This document shows, piece after piece, positions 8,399 to 17,722 of a stretch of DNA of 47,999 bases; positions within the stretch are counted from its first letter, which is position 1; every line of letters starts with the position of its first letter. The stretch lies in contig NZ_DS999213.1 in assembly GCF_000156335.1 (NCBI RefSeq), positions 1,161,346-1,209,344 on the forward strand, in the 5' to 3' direction. The DNA is from Roseobacter sp. GAI101 (GTDB taxonomy: Bacteria > Pseudomonadota > Alphaproteobacteria > Rhodobacterales > Rhodobacteraceae). Below the pieces are notes generated by a model that did no database searches, was not told the origin of the DNA, and worked only from the letters and a program-made list of their open reading frames with translations. The position numbers and the translations under genes were made by a program.

Positions 8399-9205
8399 AT
8401 GAGCGACATTTACCCCATCACCGACAGCCATTGTCACCTTGATTTCCCTGACTTTCAGGATGAATTGCCCGACGTGATCGACCGCGCCACGGCCGCTGGC
8501 GTCACCCGTATGGTCACAATCTGCACCAAGCTGAAAAACGAACCCGCCGTGCGTGCAATCGCAGAAGCCTATGCGCCGGTCTTCTACGCCGCCGGGACCC
8601 ACCCGATGAGCGTCGCCACCGAACCGATGGCCAGCTATGATGATCTGCTGGCGCTGACCAAACACCCCAAGATGGTGGGCATCGGGGAAACCGGCCTTGA
8701 TTACCACTACACCGCGGACTCGGCCGATATCCAGCAAACGTCGCTGCGCACCCATATCGCCGTCGCCCGCGACACGGGCCTGCCGCTGATCATCCATGCG
8801 CGCGATGCCGACGACGATATGGCCCGCATCCTGACCGAGGAACACGCCAACGGGGCCTACCCCTGCGTGATGCATTGCTTTTCCAGTACAGAGGCTTTGG
8901 GCCGAGCCGCCCTCGATCTTGGGTTCTACCTGTCGATGTCCGGCATCACGGCCTTCCCCAAAAGCCAGGATCTGCGCGACATCTTTGCCAACGCCCCGCT
9001 GGATCGCATATTGGTCGAAACCGACAGCCCGTATCTTGCGCCTCCGCCCCACCGCGGCAAACGCAATGAACCGGCGTTCACCGCCCATACGGCGCGCCGC
9101 GGGGCCGAAACCTTCGGCCTTGATTACGCCGATTTCGCCGCCCGGACCCAGGCGAATTTCGACCGCCTGTTCACCAAGGTCGCAGCCTTCCAAGAGGCCG
9201 CATGA
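8399..9205 (+). CDS. tatD: TatD family metal-dependent hydrolase
   Basis: A 268-residue TIM-barrel hydrolase of the TatD DNase family. Metal-binding motifs in order: SHCHLDF at the N-terminus, GETGLDYHY near residue 100, IIHARDAD, MHCFSS, and ETDSPYLAP near 210. Members are 3'-5' DNases or related phosphodiesterases; the true substrate here is not shown by sequence. It lies 26 bases after holB and its stop overlaps the next start (ATGA), so it belongs to the same operon. Confidence 0.94.
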   Translation: MSDIYPITDSHCHLDFPDFQDELPDVIDRATAAGVTRMVTICTKLKNEPAVRAIAEAYAPVFYAAGTHPMSVATEPMASYDDLLALTKHPKMVGIGETGLDYHYTADSADIQQTSLRTHIAVARDTGLPLIIHARDADDDMARILTEEHANGAYPCVMHCFSSTEALGRAALDLGFYLSMSGITAFPKSQDLRDIFANAPLDRILVETDSPYLAPPPHRGKRNEPAFTAHTARRGAETFGLDYADFAARTQANFDRLFTKVAAFQEAA

Positions 9206-10002
9206 TGGCCGAAATGAAGATCACCATCCTCGGTTGCGGTTCTTCGGGGGGCGTGCCGCGTCTTGGCGGACATTGGGGGGCCTGTGATCCCGCCAATCCA
9301 AAGAACGCGCGGCGGCGGTGTTCAATACTGGTGGAACGCATCACCAAGGACGGCACCACATCCGTGCTGATCGACACCTCCCCCGACATGCGCAGCCAGC
9401 TGCTGGATGCCGGCGTGTCACGCCTTGACGCGGTGCTGTACACCCATTCGCATGCGGACCACGTGCACGGCATTGATGACCTGCGCATGATCGTCATCAG
9501 CATGCGCAAACGGCTGCAGGTCTGGGCCGATGCGCCGACCACCGCAGCCTTGCTGGACCGCTTCAGCTATGTCTTCGTCCAACCCGAAGGCTCCTCCTAT
9601 CCGCCGATCCTCGACCTGAACCCCATCGAGGGCGACGTCACAATCGACGGCCCCGGCGGCGCGCTGACCTTTACGCCGTTTCTGGTCAATCATGGTGGTA
9701 TGGACGCGCTTGGCTTTCGGGTGAACGACGTTGCCTATCTGCCTGACGTGGCCACGATCCCCGATCCCGTCTGGCCGCATCTGGAAAACCTCCGTTGCTG
9801 GATCGTCGACGCCCTGCGCCGCGACCCGCACCCCACCCACAGCCACCTTGCCCAAACCCTCAACTGGATCAAAGCCATGGCACCCGAAACCGCCGTGCTG
9901 ACCAACATGCACAACGATCTGGATTACGAGACGCTGGCCGATGAAACGCCGGACCACATCCAGCCGGCCTATGACGGGCTGACCCTGACCTTCCCCGCCT
10001 AA
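9202..10002 (+). CDS. Metallo-beta-lactamase fold hydrolase, PhnP-like
   Basis: A 266-residue metal-dependent hydrolase. The metal motif THSHADHVHGIDDLR near residues 77-91 is of the HxHxDH type, preceded by an N-terminal GCGSSGGVPR and followed by LTFTPFLVNHGG and a late histidine (TNMHNDLDY). This resembles PhnP phosphodiesterases and the MBL protein usually found next to tatD. No phosphonate genes are nearby, so a PhnP role is not implied. ATG 9202 overlaps the tatD stop; ATG 9214 is an alternative start. Confidence 0.88.
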   Translation: MMAEMKITILGCGSSGGVPRLGGHWGACDPANPKNARRRCSILVERITKDGTTSVLIDTSPDMRSQLLDAGVSRLDAVLYTHSHADHVHGIDDLRMIVISMRKRLQVWADAPTTAALLDRFSYVFVQPEGSSYPPILDLNPIEGDVTIDGPGGALTFTPFLVNHGGMDALGFRVNDVAYLPDVATIPDPVWPHLENLRCWIVDALRRDPHPTHSHLAQTLNWIKAMAPETAVLTNMHNDLDYETLADETPDHIQPAYDGLTLTFPA

Positions 10003-10028
10003 GCTTCATTTTGCCAAATAAACTCCAC

Positions 10029-10053
10029 GGGGGTGTGGGGGTGTGAAACCCCC
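10029..10053. repeat. G/C-rich intergenic hairpin
   Basis: Between the MBL hydrolase and the AEC transporter a G-rich stretch ends in GGGGG-TGTGAAA-CCCCC (10037-10053), preceded by CCAAATAAACTCC. No T-run follows on either strand, so it is not a standard intrinsic terminator; similar intergenic elements are common in this bacterial group (recollection, not searched). Confidence 0.35.
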
Positions 10054-10091
10054 GCTCCGACCCGCGCCAAACACACCAAGGCCTGATACCC

Positions 10092-11021
10092 GTGCAAACC
10101 CTCCTAGACGTCATCCTTCCGGTCTTTCTTGTCATCGGCTTCGGCTATGTCGCGGTCTGGCGCGGGGTGTTTCCCGTGGCGGGCATCGACGGCGTCATGC
10201 GGTTTTCGCAAGGCTTTGCGATCCCTTGCCTGCTGTTCCAGTCCATCGCAAAACTTGATCTGTCGGCGTCTTTCGACCCCGCCTTGCTGATCAGCTTCTA
10301 CACTGGCGCTGCGATCTGCTTTGCCCTTGGCATCCTTGGCGCACGGTTCCTGTTCAACCGCGATTGGGAGGATTGCGTGGCCATCGGCTTTTGCTGCCTG
10401 TTCTCGAATTCGGTATTGCTGGGCCTGCCCATCACCGAACGCGCTTATGGCGAAGACGCCCTGACGGGCAATTTCGCGATCATCGCCATGCACTCGCCGT
10501 TTTGCTACGGGCTGGGCATCACGGTCATGGAATTCGTGCGCAACCGGGGTCAATCCGGCATCAGCTTTGTGCGCAATGTCGGCAATGCGATGTTCCACAA
10601 TCCTCTGGTGATCGGGATCATCGGCGGGTTTGCGGTGAACTTCAGCGGTTTTGCGATCCCCGGCGTGATCGATGACGGGCTGTCCTTGATCGTGCGCGCC
10701 GCCCTGCCCGCAGCGCTTTTCGCTCTTGGCGGCGTGTTGATCCAATACAAACCCGAAGGCGACCTGAAGGCAATCGCCATGGTCTGCCTCATTGCCCTGC
10801 TGGTCCACCCGGCGATCGTGTGGATGATGGGGACCGGTTTCGGGTTGCCCCAAGACCTGTTCCGCTCGGGTGTGCTGACCGCGGCCATGGCACCGGGGTT
10901 CAATGCCTATATCTTTGCGAACATGTACGGGCGCGCGCGGCGCGTCGCGGCAAGCTCGGTCTTGATCGCCACGATCGCCTCGGTTCTGACGGCATGGATG
11001 TGGCTGACGGTCCTGCAATGA
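10092..11021 (+). CDS. AEC family transporter
   Basis: A 309-residue polytopic inner-membrane protein with about ten hydrophobic segments in the five-plus-five arrangement of the auxin efflux carrier (AEC/mdcF-like) family, for example FLVIGFGYVAVW, LISFYTGAAICFALGILG and the C-terminal SSVLIATIASVLTAWMWL. Conserved traits include FSNSVLLGLPI and PGFNAYIFANMY. These permeases export or import small organic acids; the substrate here is unknown. The start is a GTG with no clear ribosome site. The stop overlaps the next gene by 4 bases. Confidence 0.88.
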   Translation: MQTLLDVILPVFLVIGFGYVAVWRGVFPVAGIDGVMRFSQGFAIPCLLFQSIAKLDLSASFDPALLISFYTGAAICFALGILGARFLFNRDWEDCVAIGFCCLFSNSVLLGLPITERAYGEDALTGNFAIIAMHSPFCYGLGITVMEFVRNRGQSGISFVRNVGNAMFHNPLVIGIIGGFAVNFSGFAIPGVIDDGLSLIVRAALPAALFALGGVLIQYKPEGDLKAIAMVCLIALLVHPAIVWMMGTGFGLPQDLFRSGVLTAAMAPGFNAYIFANMYGRARRVAASSVLIATIASVLTAWMWLTVLQ

Positions 11022-11662
11022 CGCCGTTACTCTATTCCTTTCGCCGCTGCCCCTATGCGATGCGGGCGCGGCTGGCGATACAGGCTGCGGGCATCCCGGT
11101 TCACTTGCGCGAAGTCGTCTTGCGCGACAAGCCCGCTGCCTTTCTGGCCGCCTCTCCCAGCGGCACGGTGCCCTGTCTGGTGCTGCCCGAAGGGCGGGCC
11201 GTCAGGGTCATCGACGAAAGCCTCGACATCATGTTCTGGGCGCTGAAAATCTCCGACCCCGACGGCCTGCTGGATATGCCAGCCTCGGGACGTGACCTGA
11301 TTGCGCGCTGTGACGGGCCGTTCAAGCATGCGTTGGACAGGACGAAATACGCCACGCGGTATCCGGACAGCGACCCGCTCCAGCACCGCGCCCATGCCGC
11401 TGCATTCCTGACCGATCTGAACGCGCAGATCGACACTCACATCTTTGACCGCCCCACCGTCGCGGATCTGGCCATTGCCCCCTTCGTGCGCCAGTTTGCC
11501 TTTATCGACAAGCCCTGGTTCGACGCGCAACCGTGGCGGCAGGTTCAGGCGTGGCTGGCAGCGTTCATGGCCTCTGATGACTTTGCGCGCATCATGGCGA
11601 AATACCCCCCTTGGGCAGAGGGCGACGCGCCAACACCTTTCCCACCTGCCGGAGACCTTTGA
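11018..11662 (+). CDS. Glutathione S-transferase-like protein
   Basis: A 214-residue protein with an N-terminal thioredoxin-like domain (residues 1-75) starting MTPLLYSFRRCPYAMRARLA, where CPYA is a glutaredoxin/omega-GST type catalytic cysteine, and with SGTVPCLVLPEG containing the cis-proline. A helical C-terminal GST domain follows (VADLAIAPFVRQFAFID). It probably carries out glutathione-dependent thiol reduction or conjugation. ATG 11018 overlaps the AEC transporter stop, and its own stop (TGATG) overlaps the next gene, so the three are one unit. Confidence 0.86.
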   Translation: MTPLLYSFRRCPYAMRARLAIQAAGIPVHLREVVLRDKPAAFLAASPSGTVPCLVLPEGRAVRVIDESLDIMFWALKISDPDGLLDMPASGRDLIARCDGPFKHALDRTKYATRYPDSDPLQHRAHAAAFLTDLNAQIDTHIFDRPTVADLAIAPFVRQFAFIDKPWFDAQPWRQVQAWLAAFMASDDFARIMAKYPPWAEGDAPTPFPPAGDL

Positions 11663-12138
11663 TGACGCAAGCAATTGATCCGAAATGGGAATATGTCGCC
11701 GACGCGGTGATGGGCGGTGTATCACAGGGCCAGTTGACCCGGGAAACTGTCCAAGGCCATGCAGCCACGCGCCTGACGGGCGACGTGTCGCTCGACAATA
11801 ACGGCGGCTTTTTGCAGATGGCGTTTGATTTCAGCGACGGGGGCGGCCCCGTTGACGCCAGCGCATGGTCCGGGATTGAACTGACGCTGTGCGGCAATGC
11901 CCAAACCTATGATCTTCGGCTGCGCACCACCGATCTGGACAGGCCCTGGCAAAGCTTTCGCATCCCCTTCACCGCGCCTGCACAGTGGACCACGATGCGA
12001 TGCGCCTTTGCCGATCTGGAAGCACACCGCACCGACGCGCAGTTCGACCCACATGCGCTGCGCCGTCTGGGGCTGGTCGCTGTGGGCCGCGCATTTGCGG
12101 TTGATCTGGCGGTGCGCGATGTGGCGTTCTTTGCCTAG
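11662..12138 (+). CDS. CIA30 family protein
   Basis: A 158-residue beta-rich protein resembling the CIA30/NDUFAF1 family (complex I assembly factor 30) with the typical openings WEYVADAVMGGVSQG and a central FSDGGGPVDASAWSGIELT, and near the end LVAVGRAFAVDLAVRDVAF. The family has a galactose-binding-like jelly roll; in bacteria its role is not settled. ATG 11662 shares a base with the stop of the GST-like gene. It ends 6 bases before the convergent type I secretion adaptor. Confidence 0.85.
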   Translation: MTQAIDPKWEYVADAVMGGVSQGQLTRETVQGHAATRLTGDVSLDNNGGFLQMAFDFSDGGGPVDASAWSGIELTLCGNAQTYDLRLRTTDLDRPWQSFRIPFTAPAQWTTMRCAFADLEAHRTDAQFDPHALRRLGLVAVGRAFAVDLAVRDVAFFA

Positions 12139-12144
12139 CGCGCC

Positions 12145-13452
12145 CTAGCGGAATGCCTTGTTGAAGTAATCCGTCAGGGGCTTGGCCAGATAGCTCAGCG
12201 GTGACCGCTCTGCGGTGCGGATAAACGCCTCGACCGGCATGCCGGGCACTAGCTTTTGGTCGCCAAGCTTCTCCAGCTCTTCCTCTCTTGGCAGCAGTTC
12301 CGCACGGTAGAACGACTGGCCGGTGACCTCGTCCTTGAAAACATCCGCCGAAATCCGTGACACCTGCCCGAAAATTTCCGGCGTGGTGCGCTGTTCAAAG
12401 GCGACGAACCGCAACGATGCTTCCTGACCCACATGGACCTGATCGATGTTGATCGCCTCGATGCGCGCGGATACCACCAGCGGCTGGTCCTGAGGGATTA
12501 CGTACATGATGGGGGCCGCTGGCGACAGAACCGCCTGCAACGCGAAGATCTGTGAATCGTAGACCACGCCGGACACGGGGCTGCGGATCTCCATCCGGGA
12601 CAGCGTTTCGCGCAAGGACAGGCGACGCTCGGCCAGCTCGATCTCGCGGTATTGCAAATCGCTGAGGGTGGTGTTCGCCTCTTCACGCCGGGTCGTGGTC
12701 AGCTTGAGAACCTGAATTTCCAGCGACGCGATCTGGCCGCGCAATTGTGCGACCGTCGCCTTGAGGCTGCCGATCTCGCCCAAGAGCCGCGCTTGTTCGC
12801 GTTGCAGCGACGACACCTTGGATGCTTGCGCCAGCCCTTTTTCCAACAGCGATTCCGCGTCTTCAAGTTCGCTCAGGATCAGATCCTGCTGGGTCTGGAA
12901 CGCCGCCAATTGCGCCTCAGTCCCCTCGATCTGGTTGTTGGCCTGCGCAATTTGTTCCGAAATCTGGTCGGCCTCGCGCCGCAGGGATTCCTTGCGGGCC
13001 AGGAACAGGCTGCGCTGGCCGTCGATCATACTTTCGATCTCAGGGCTGTTTGCCGCCGCCTCGACCAGTTCATCGGGCAGGACGATATCTTCCAAGCCGT
13101 CCCGTTCTGCGGCAAGACGCGCCTGGCGTGCCTTGATCTCGAACAATTGGCCCTGGACGATGGCCAGTTCCGATTGCAGCAAAGCATCATCCAGCCGCAT
13201 CACCACATCACCGGCCTCGATCTCATCGCCGTCCTTGGCCAGGATTTCACCGACCACCCCGCCTTCGGGGTGCTGCACGACCTGCCGGTTGTTTTCGACC
13301 TGGATCATCCCCGAGGCAATCACCGCCCCGGCGATCCGCGCGGTCACGCTCCAGACGCCCAGAACACCGACCAGCACGACAAGCGCACCGAACCCGATGC
13401 TCAGCGGCATCCACACGCGCCATGCCCTTTTTTTCGTTTGCCCAACGTTCAT
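12145..13452 (-). CDS. Type I secretion membrane fusion protein (HlyD family)
   Basis: A 435-residue periplasmic adaptor. A short cytoplasmic N-terminus is followed by one membrane span (about 14-38, IGFGALVVLVGVLGVWSV), a split lipoyl-like domain (EILAKDGDEIEAGDVVMRLD and VSGVVYDSQIF), a long coiled coil (about 95-290) rich in Gln/Glu/Leu that meets the TolC-type channel, and a C-terminal beta-barrel with VPGMPVEAFIRTAERS. It bridges the ABC exporter at 13449-15179 to an outer-membrane channel. Its ATG overlaps the exporter stop by 4 bases. No TolC or RTX substrate gene is in the window. Confidence 0.94.
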   Translation of the reverse strand: MNVGQTKKRAWRVWMPLSIGFGALVVLVGVLGVWSVTARIAGAVIASGMIQVENNRQVVQHPEGGVVGEILAKDGDEIEAGDVVMRLDDALLQSELAIVQGQLFEIKARQARLAAERDGLEDIVLPDELVEAAANSPEIESMIDGQRSLFLARKESLRREADQISEQIAQANNQIEGTEAQLAAFQTQQDLILSELEDAESLLEKGLAQASKVSSLQREQARLLGEIGSLKATVAQLRGQIASLEIQVLKLTTTRREEANTTLSDLQYREIELAERRLSLRETLSRMEIRSPVSGVVYDSQIFALQAVLSPAAPIMYVIPQDQPLVVSARIEAINIDQVHVGQEASLRFVAFEQRTTPEIFGQVSRISADVFKDEVTGQSFYRAELLPREEELEKLGDQKLVPGMPVEAFIRTAERSPLSYLAKPLTDYFNKAFR

Positions 13453-15179
13453 GATCGTGCTCCCGCTGCGATGGTCTGTTTGACGGTGTCCACGTTGCGC
13501 AGCATGGCCTGCATCACCTCGTCACGCGGTCCGTCAGCCTTGACGCGGCCCTGGTCTATCACCATCAGGCGGTCGCATTCCGCAATCGCCGATGGTCGGT
13601 GGGTCATGATGATGACCGCCCGGTCAGAGCGTTTGAAATCGCGCACCGCACGGTTCAGCGCCTCCGACCCTTCGGCGTCCAACGCCGAGTTCGGCTCATC
13701 CAGCACTAGCAACACCGGATCATTGTAGAACGCCCGTGCAAGGGCGATGCGCTGCCGCTGCCCCCCCGACAACTGGCTGTCCTGACCTTGGACGACGGTC
13801 TTGTAGCCGTCCGGCAGGGTCAGGATCATCTCGTGGGCGTTGGCCTGCTGCGCGGCTTCGATCACTTTGGCCTCGTCCGGCACCATCGACATGCGGGCGA
13901 TGTTTTCGGCGACGGTACCATTAAACAGCGTCACCTGCTGCGGCAGATATCCGATGAAAGACCCCAGATCGTCCGGGTCATACTGGTCCAGCGTGGCCCC
14001 GCCCAGACGGATTTCACCCGTGGACGGTCTGACCAGCGCCAGCATGGTTTTCGCCAACGTCGATTTGCCCGACCCGCTCTTGCCGATGATCCCCAGAACC
14101 TGCCCCGGAGCGACCTCGAAATTGATGTTGGTCAGCGTCAGTTGTTTGGCCTCGGGCAGCATGACCGAAAGCCCCTTCAACCCCAGTTGTGCGGCGGGTT
14201 TGGGCAGCTTCATCGTCATGTTTTCAGGCGGCGTGGATTGCAGCAATTCGCCCAGCAATTTCCAGCCGCGCATCGACCGCTGTACCAGATGCCATTGCCC
14301 GATGGATTGTTCGATCGGGGCCAAGGCACGGCCCAGCAGGATCGACCCGGCGATCATCGCACCCGCGGTCATCTCGCCTTTCAGCACCAGCCAGGCCCCC
14401 ACGGCCAGCATCGCGGATTGCAAAAACAACCGGAAGGTCTTGGTCAGGGCCGCGAAAAGGCCCGTCCAATCACTGGCGCGGATGGTCTGGTCCAACGCGC
14501 GGTCGCGCATGATATGCCAGCGCTCCGCCATGGTTCTGCCCATCCCCTGCGCACGGACGATTTCGCTGGACAGTCGCGACTGCTCGGCAAAGCTTTGTGC
14601 ATTCTGGGACGCGATCTGCGCCTCGCTGGATTTGCGCTGCGTCAACCACGAGTTCAGCAAGGTCACGACGATCAGAACCGCACCGCCACCGACAGCCATC
14701 CAGCCCAGAAACGGATGGAAAATAAAGATCGCGGCCATGAACAGCGGCGTCCAGGGCACATCGAACAGCGCCAGCATCGCAGGCGAGGTAAACACTTGCT
14801 GCATGATTTCCAGATCGCGCAGTCCAGAGGCCGGCGAGGCACGGAATTTCGGCGCAATCGACCGCTTCATCTCGGCGGCGAAGACTCGGTCGTCCAGGCT
14901 GGTCTGGAACCGTGCCCCGAACCGCGCCAACACCCGACCGCGCGCGTAATCGAGAAACCCCATCAACCCGTAGAGCAGCGCCACCAGCAAGGACAACGCC
15001 ACCAGCGTTTCCTCGGAGCGCGAGGCCAGCACGCGGTCATAGACCTGAAGCATGAACAAGGGGCCGGTCAGCATGAGGATGTTTACAAAGACGCTGAACA
15101 GGAACACGGCAATCAGCAGTCCTGTGCCGTTGCGCCGGGCTTTGCGCAATTCAGCCAGTCCGTATTGAGATTTCTTCAC
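13449..15179 (-). CDS. Type I secretion ABC transporter (PrtD/LapB-like)
   Basis: A 576-residue fused permease/ATPase. The N-terminal half has six membrane spans (about 20-320; first ones GLLIAVFLFSVFVNILMLTG and LSLLVALLYGLMGFLDYA). The ATPase has Walker A GKSGSGKST, signature LSGGQRQR and Walker B VLLVLDEPN. The length and lack of a peptidase C39 domain place it in the PrtD group that exports RTX-type proteins with uncleaved C-terminal signals. The start is GTG 15179 (GTGAAGAAA). The adaptor gene is coupled downstream. No repeat-rich substrate is seen nearby, so the cargo must lie elsewhere. Confidence 0.94.
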   Translation of the reverse strand: MKKSQYGLAELRKARRNGTGLLIAVFLFSVFVNILMLTGPLFMLQVYDRVLASRSEETLVALSLLVALLYGLMGFLDYARGRVLARFGARFQTSLDDRVFAAEMKRSIAPKFRASPASGLRDLEIMQQVFTSPAMLALFDVPWTPLFMAAIFIFHPFLGWMAVGGGAVLIVVTLLNSWLTQRKSSEAQIASQNAQSFAEQSRLSSEIVRAQGMGRTMAERWHIMRDRALDQTIRASDWTGLFAALTKTFRLFLQSAMLAVGAWLVLKGEMTAGAMIAGSILLGRALAPIEQSIGQWHLVQRSMRGWKLLGELLQSTPPENMTMKLPKPAAQLGLKGLSVMLPEAKQLTLTNINFEVAPGQVLGIIGKSGSGKSTLAKTMLALVRPSTGEIRLGGATLDQYDPDDLGSFIGYLPQQVTLFNGTVAENIARMSMVPDEAKVIEAAQQANAHEMILTLPDGYKTVVQGQDSQLSGGQRQRIALARAFYNDPVLLVLDEPNSALDAEGSEALNRAVRDFKRSDRAVIIMTHRPSAIAECDRLMVIDQGRVKADGPRDEVMQAMLRNVDTVKQTIAAGARS

Positions 15180-15958
15180 GATGGTATTCTTTCAAACCAG
15201 AGAAACTTTCGGGATCTGTAATGTTCATAGATTAAGTAAATGTGCCAGCGAGCCCCACGGAAGGCAGGCGGGAATCTGCCTTATTATTATGCGGCTTTGC
15301 GCCATCAGCCCCGGTGTTATGTTATCTATGTCACTGCATCGGGGCCGGACTTAGCGGTCGATTTGAGCCCGCTGCACAGGCGGATTAAGCGGCAAAAATG
15401 AGGCAAGTGAAATCTGTCGAACTGTACTCTTTCGGGAAAAACAGGTGCAAAGATGCTGCACAATGCTGCCAAAAACTGAAGATACCGCCATTTTTGGAAA
15501 CAATGACATTTCAGCTTGGACACCGGATTTTACCGCCAACGTCATGCGCAAAACCGATGTTGAAAACGGCACGATCTTCTTGGGGAAAAGCGATTGGCAC
15601 CGGGATAGGGATACAGGTCGAAATCATGGTGATCCGGCGAAATCTGCTTGGCCTCGCGGTCCCAGGATTGCGCAACCCGCCGACGCGGCGCGCGAATCAG
15701 TCGCGGTTCAGGACCGATTCGTGCAGGTGATAATTCCGGCATGCAACCCAAATTGACCGGCAGCGGATGCGCCAGGTTTGGTCCGACATCTTGAAGGTGG
15801 CGATTGTCAAAAGCCCCGTGCCCGTGCCAGCCCGGCCAGACAATGCGTGGCGATGGCGATCACATTAAGCCGCCCAATATGTACCTTCGTCGCATAGACA
15901 TGCCGACACCGGGTCGCGATAGTTTAGCTCTTACCAGTGAGCTTTAGGGAGGCACAAA
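15180..15958. other. Long non-coding gap between the exporter and pqqA
   Basis: About 780 bases with no convincing gene; it holds the divergent promoters for the exporter (minus) and pqqA (plus). A perfect 7-base inverted repeat AAGGCAG/CTGCCTT with an 8-base loop lies at 15261-15282 and is followed by ATTATTAT. A plus-strand open frame (15445-15756, internal ATG 15463) reads MLPKTEDTAIFGNNDISAWT at its best start but lacks a ribosome site and any family. Near pqqA are TTCGTCGCAT (15886-15895) and a ribosome site. Confidence 0.6.
15261..15282. repeat. Inverted repeat upstream of the exporter gene
   Basis: AAGGCAG at 15261-15267 pairs with CTGCCTT at 15276-15282 around an 8-base loop; ATTATTAT follows on the plus strand. 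It lies 82 bases upstream of the exporter start and could be an operator or a weak terminator. Confidence 0.4.
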
Positions 15959-16060
15959 ATGGCTTGGACGAAACCTAAAATCCGCGAAATCGAATGCGGT
16001 ATGGAGATCAACATGTACGGTCCCGAGGGCGAAGAAGACGCCGGCGGTGTATTGTTCTGA
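15959..16060 (+). CDS. pqqA: PQQ precursor peptide PqqA
   Basis: A 33-residue peptide that is the substrate for PQQ synthesis; the Glu and Tyr that are cross-linked to form PQQ are Glu16 and Tyr20 in the conserved block CGMEINMYGPEG. The N-terminus MAWTKPKIREIE matches the leader that PqqD/PqqE recognise. A strong ribosome site (AGGGAGG, 15947-15953) precedes the ATG. The C-terminal tail is acidic and ends GGVLF. pqqB starts 25 bases later. The short length explains why automated calling often omits it. Confidence 0.96.
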   Translation: MAWTKPKIREIECGMEINMYGPEGEEDAGGVLF

Positions 16061-16085
16061 ACGGATTTTGCGTGCGGAAAGTAGG

Positions 16086-16982
16086 TTGACGTTTCGCGCG
16101 CATATCCTCGGGGCTGCTGCCGGTGGCGGATTGCCCCAGTGGAATTGCGGATGTGAAAACTGCAATTTGGCCCGCGCGGGCGCGATCCCCTCGCAGACCC
16201 AATCGTCGATCGCGTTCAGCGCGAATGATCGCGATTGGGCGATCCTGAATGCATCCCCCGACATTCGCCAGCAGATCGCACAGACGCCTGTGCTCCATCC
16301 AACGGACCTGCGGCGTTCGCCGCTTCGGTCCGTTTTGCTGACCAACGGCGACATCGACCATATTGCCGGATTGCTGACCCTGCGCGAGCAGCAACCGTTC
16401 AAACTGTTCGCGACCAAGGATATTCATGCGGTCCTGGCCAATAACCCTGTCTTTGATGCACTGAACCCCAATTTCGTGACCCGCGAGACGATTGAGCTTG
16501 GCGAAACCGTCGAAATTGCGCCCGGTCTGCGCGCGACCCTTTTCGCAGTGCCCGGAAAAGTGCCGCTTTATCTTGAAGGGGCGAGCGTACAAACCGATCT
16601 GGAGGGCGAGCAGACAGTGGGTGTCTGCCTTCAGGCCAAAGACAAGACCGCCTATTACATTCCGGGATGTTCGACATTCAAGCCAGATCTTCGTGCGCGG
16701 ATCGAAGGTGCGGATGCCGTGTTCTTCGACGGAACCCTTTGGCAGGATGACGAAATGGTGGCGGCAGGCCTAAGCCAGAAAACCGGGCAGCGGATGGGTC
16801 ATATGTCGATGGCGGGATCAGATGGATCAATTGAGGCCTTCAAGGAACTGAAAATCATACAAAAATTCTTTGTTCACATGAACAACACCAACCCAGTGCT
16901 GCGTCCCGGATCGCCGCAACGCAAACAGGCCGAAGCATCTGGCTGGACGATTGCGCAGGACGGTATGGAGATCAGGATATGA
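16086..16982 (+). CDS. pqqB: PqqB, MBL-fold hydroxylase of PQQ synthesis
   Basis: A 298-residue metallo-beta-lactamase-fold protein that acts as an iron-dependent hydroxylase on the cross-linked Glu-Tyr intermediate. It opens with the family block AHILGAAAGGGLPQWNCGCE and has the altered metal motif TNGDIDHIAGLL in place of HxHxDH, as expected for PqqB. The start is placed at TTG 16086, with GGAAA five bases upstream, because it gives the family N-terminus; GTG 16047 would overlap pqqA and add an unrelated extension. The stop overlaps pqqC (ATGA). Confidence 0.95.
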   Translation: MTFRAHILGAAAGGGLPQWNCGCENCNLARAGAIPSQTQSSIAFSANDRDWAILNASPDIRQQIAQTPVLHPTDLRRSPLRSVLLTNGDIDHIAGLLTLREQQPFKLFATKDIHAVLANNPVFDALNPNFVTRETIELGETVEIAPGLRATLFAVPGKVPLYLEGASVQTDLEGEQTVGVCLQAKDKTAYYIPGCSTFKPDLRARIEGADAVFFDGTLWQDDEMVAAGLSQKTGQRMGHMSMAGSDGSIEAFKELKIIQKFFVHMNNTNPVLRPGSPQRKQAEASGWTIAQDGMEIRI

Positions 16983-17722
16983 CGTCAGCAGCCAAATTCG
17001 AGGCCCGTTTGCGCCAGATCGGGGCAGAACGGTACCACGACAAGCACCCTTTCCATGCGCTGCTGCATTCCGGTGGCTGCACACCGGATCAGGTGCGCGC
17101 CTGGGTGATCAACCGGTTCTATTATCAGGCCAGCATTCCCATGAAGGACGCGGCATTCATGAGCCGGGTCGCTGATCCTGCCCTGCGCCGCGCGTGGCGG
17201 TCCCGGATTGAAGATCATGACGGCACGGCAGAGAACGAAGGCGGCATCGCGCGGTGGCTGCGGCTGGCCGATGCCGTGGGGTTGGACCGGGATTATGTCG
17301 CCAGCGCCCAAGGGGTGTTGCCCGCGACGCGCTTCGCCGTTGACGCCTATGTGCGGTTCGTGCGCGACAAGACCTTGCTGGAAGCTGTCGCCGCTTCACT
17401 GACCGAACTTTTCGCCCCCAAGATACATGCAGCAAGGATCGAAGGCCTGCTGGCAAATTACGCTTTTGCCGATGATAGCAGCCTGTCCTATTTCCGCAAT
17501 CGACTGAACGAGGCCCCGAAGGATGTGGCATTCGGTCTGGCCTGGGTGCTTGAACATGCCGATACGGACGAAAAACAGGATGCCGCTGCCGCTGCGCTGA
17601 TCTTCAAAACGGATGTTTTATGGGCGCAACTGGACGCGCTGCATGCCGCCTATGTCACGCCGGCTCGAATACCGCCCGGAGCATGGCAGCCGGACAGCTA
17701 TCTATCAGCGGTGCGCGCGTGA
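16979..17722 (+). CDS. pqqC: PqqC, pyrroloquinoline-quinone synthase
   Basis: A 247-residue all-helical oxidase of the TENA/THI-4 fold. It catalyses the final ring closure and eight-electron oxidation of AHQQ to PQQ without a metal. Recognisable family blocks are FHALLHSGG near residue 23, VINRFYYQASIPMKDAAFMS near 43, and RIEDHDGT. It is coupled by 4-base overlaps to pqqB before and pqqD after. Confidence 0.96.
   Translation: MTSAAKFEARLRQIGAERYHDKHPFHALLHSGGCTPDQVRAWVINRFYYQASIPMKDAAFMSRVADPALRRAWRSRIEDHDGTAENEGGIARWLRLADAVGLDRDYVASAQGVLPATRFAVDAYVRFVRDKTLLEAVAASLTELFAPKIHAARIEGLLANYAFADDSSLSYFRNRLNEAPKDVAFGLAWVLEHADTDEKQDAAAAALIFKTDVLWAQLDALHAAYVTPARIPPGAWQPDSYLSAVRA

Noticed and set aside
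13788..15221. Open frame of 477 codons opposite the type I exporter
   Set aside because: A shadow of the GC-rich ABC transporter gene; composition is Arg/Gln/His-rich with no domain.
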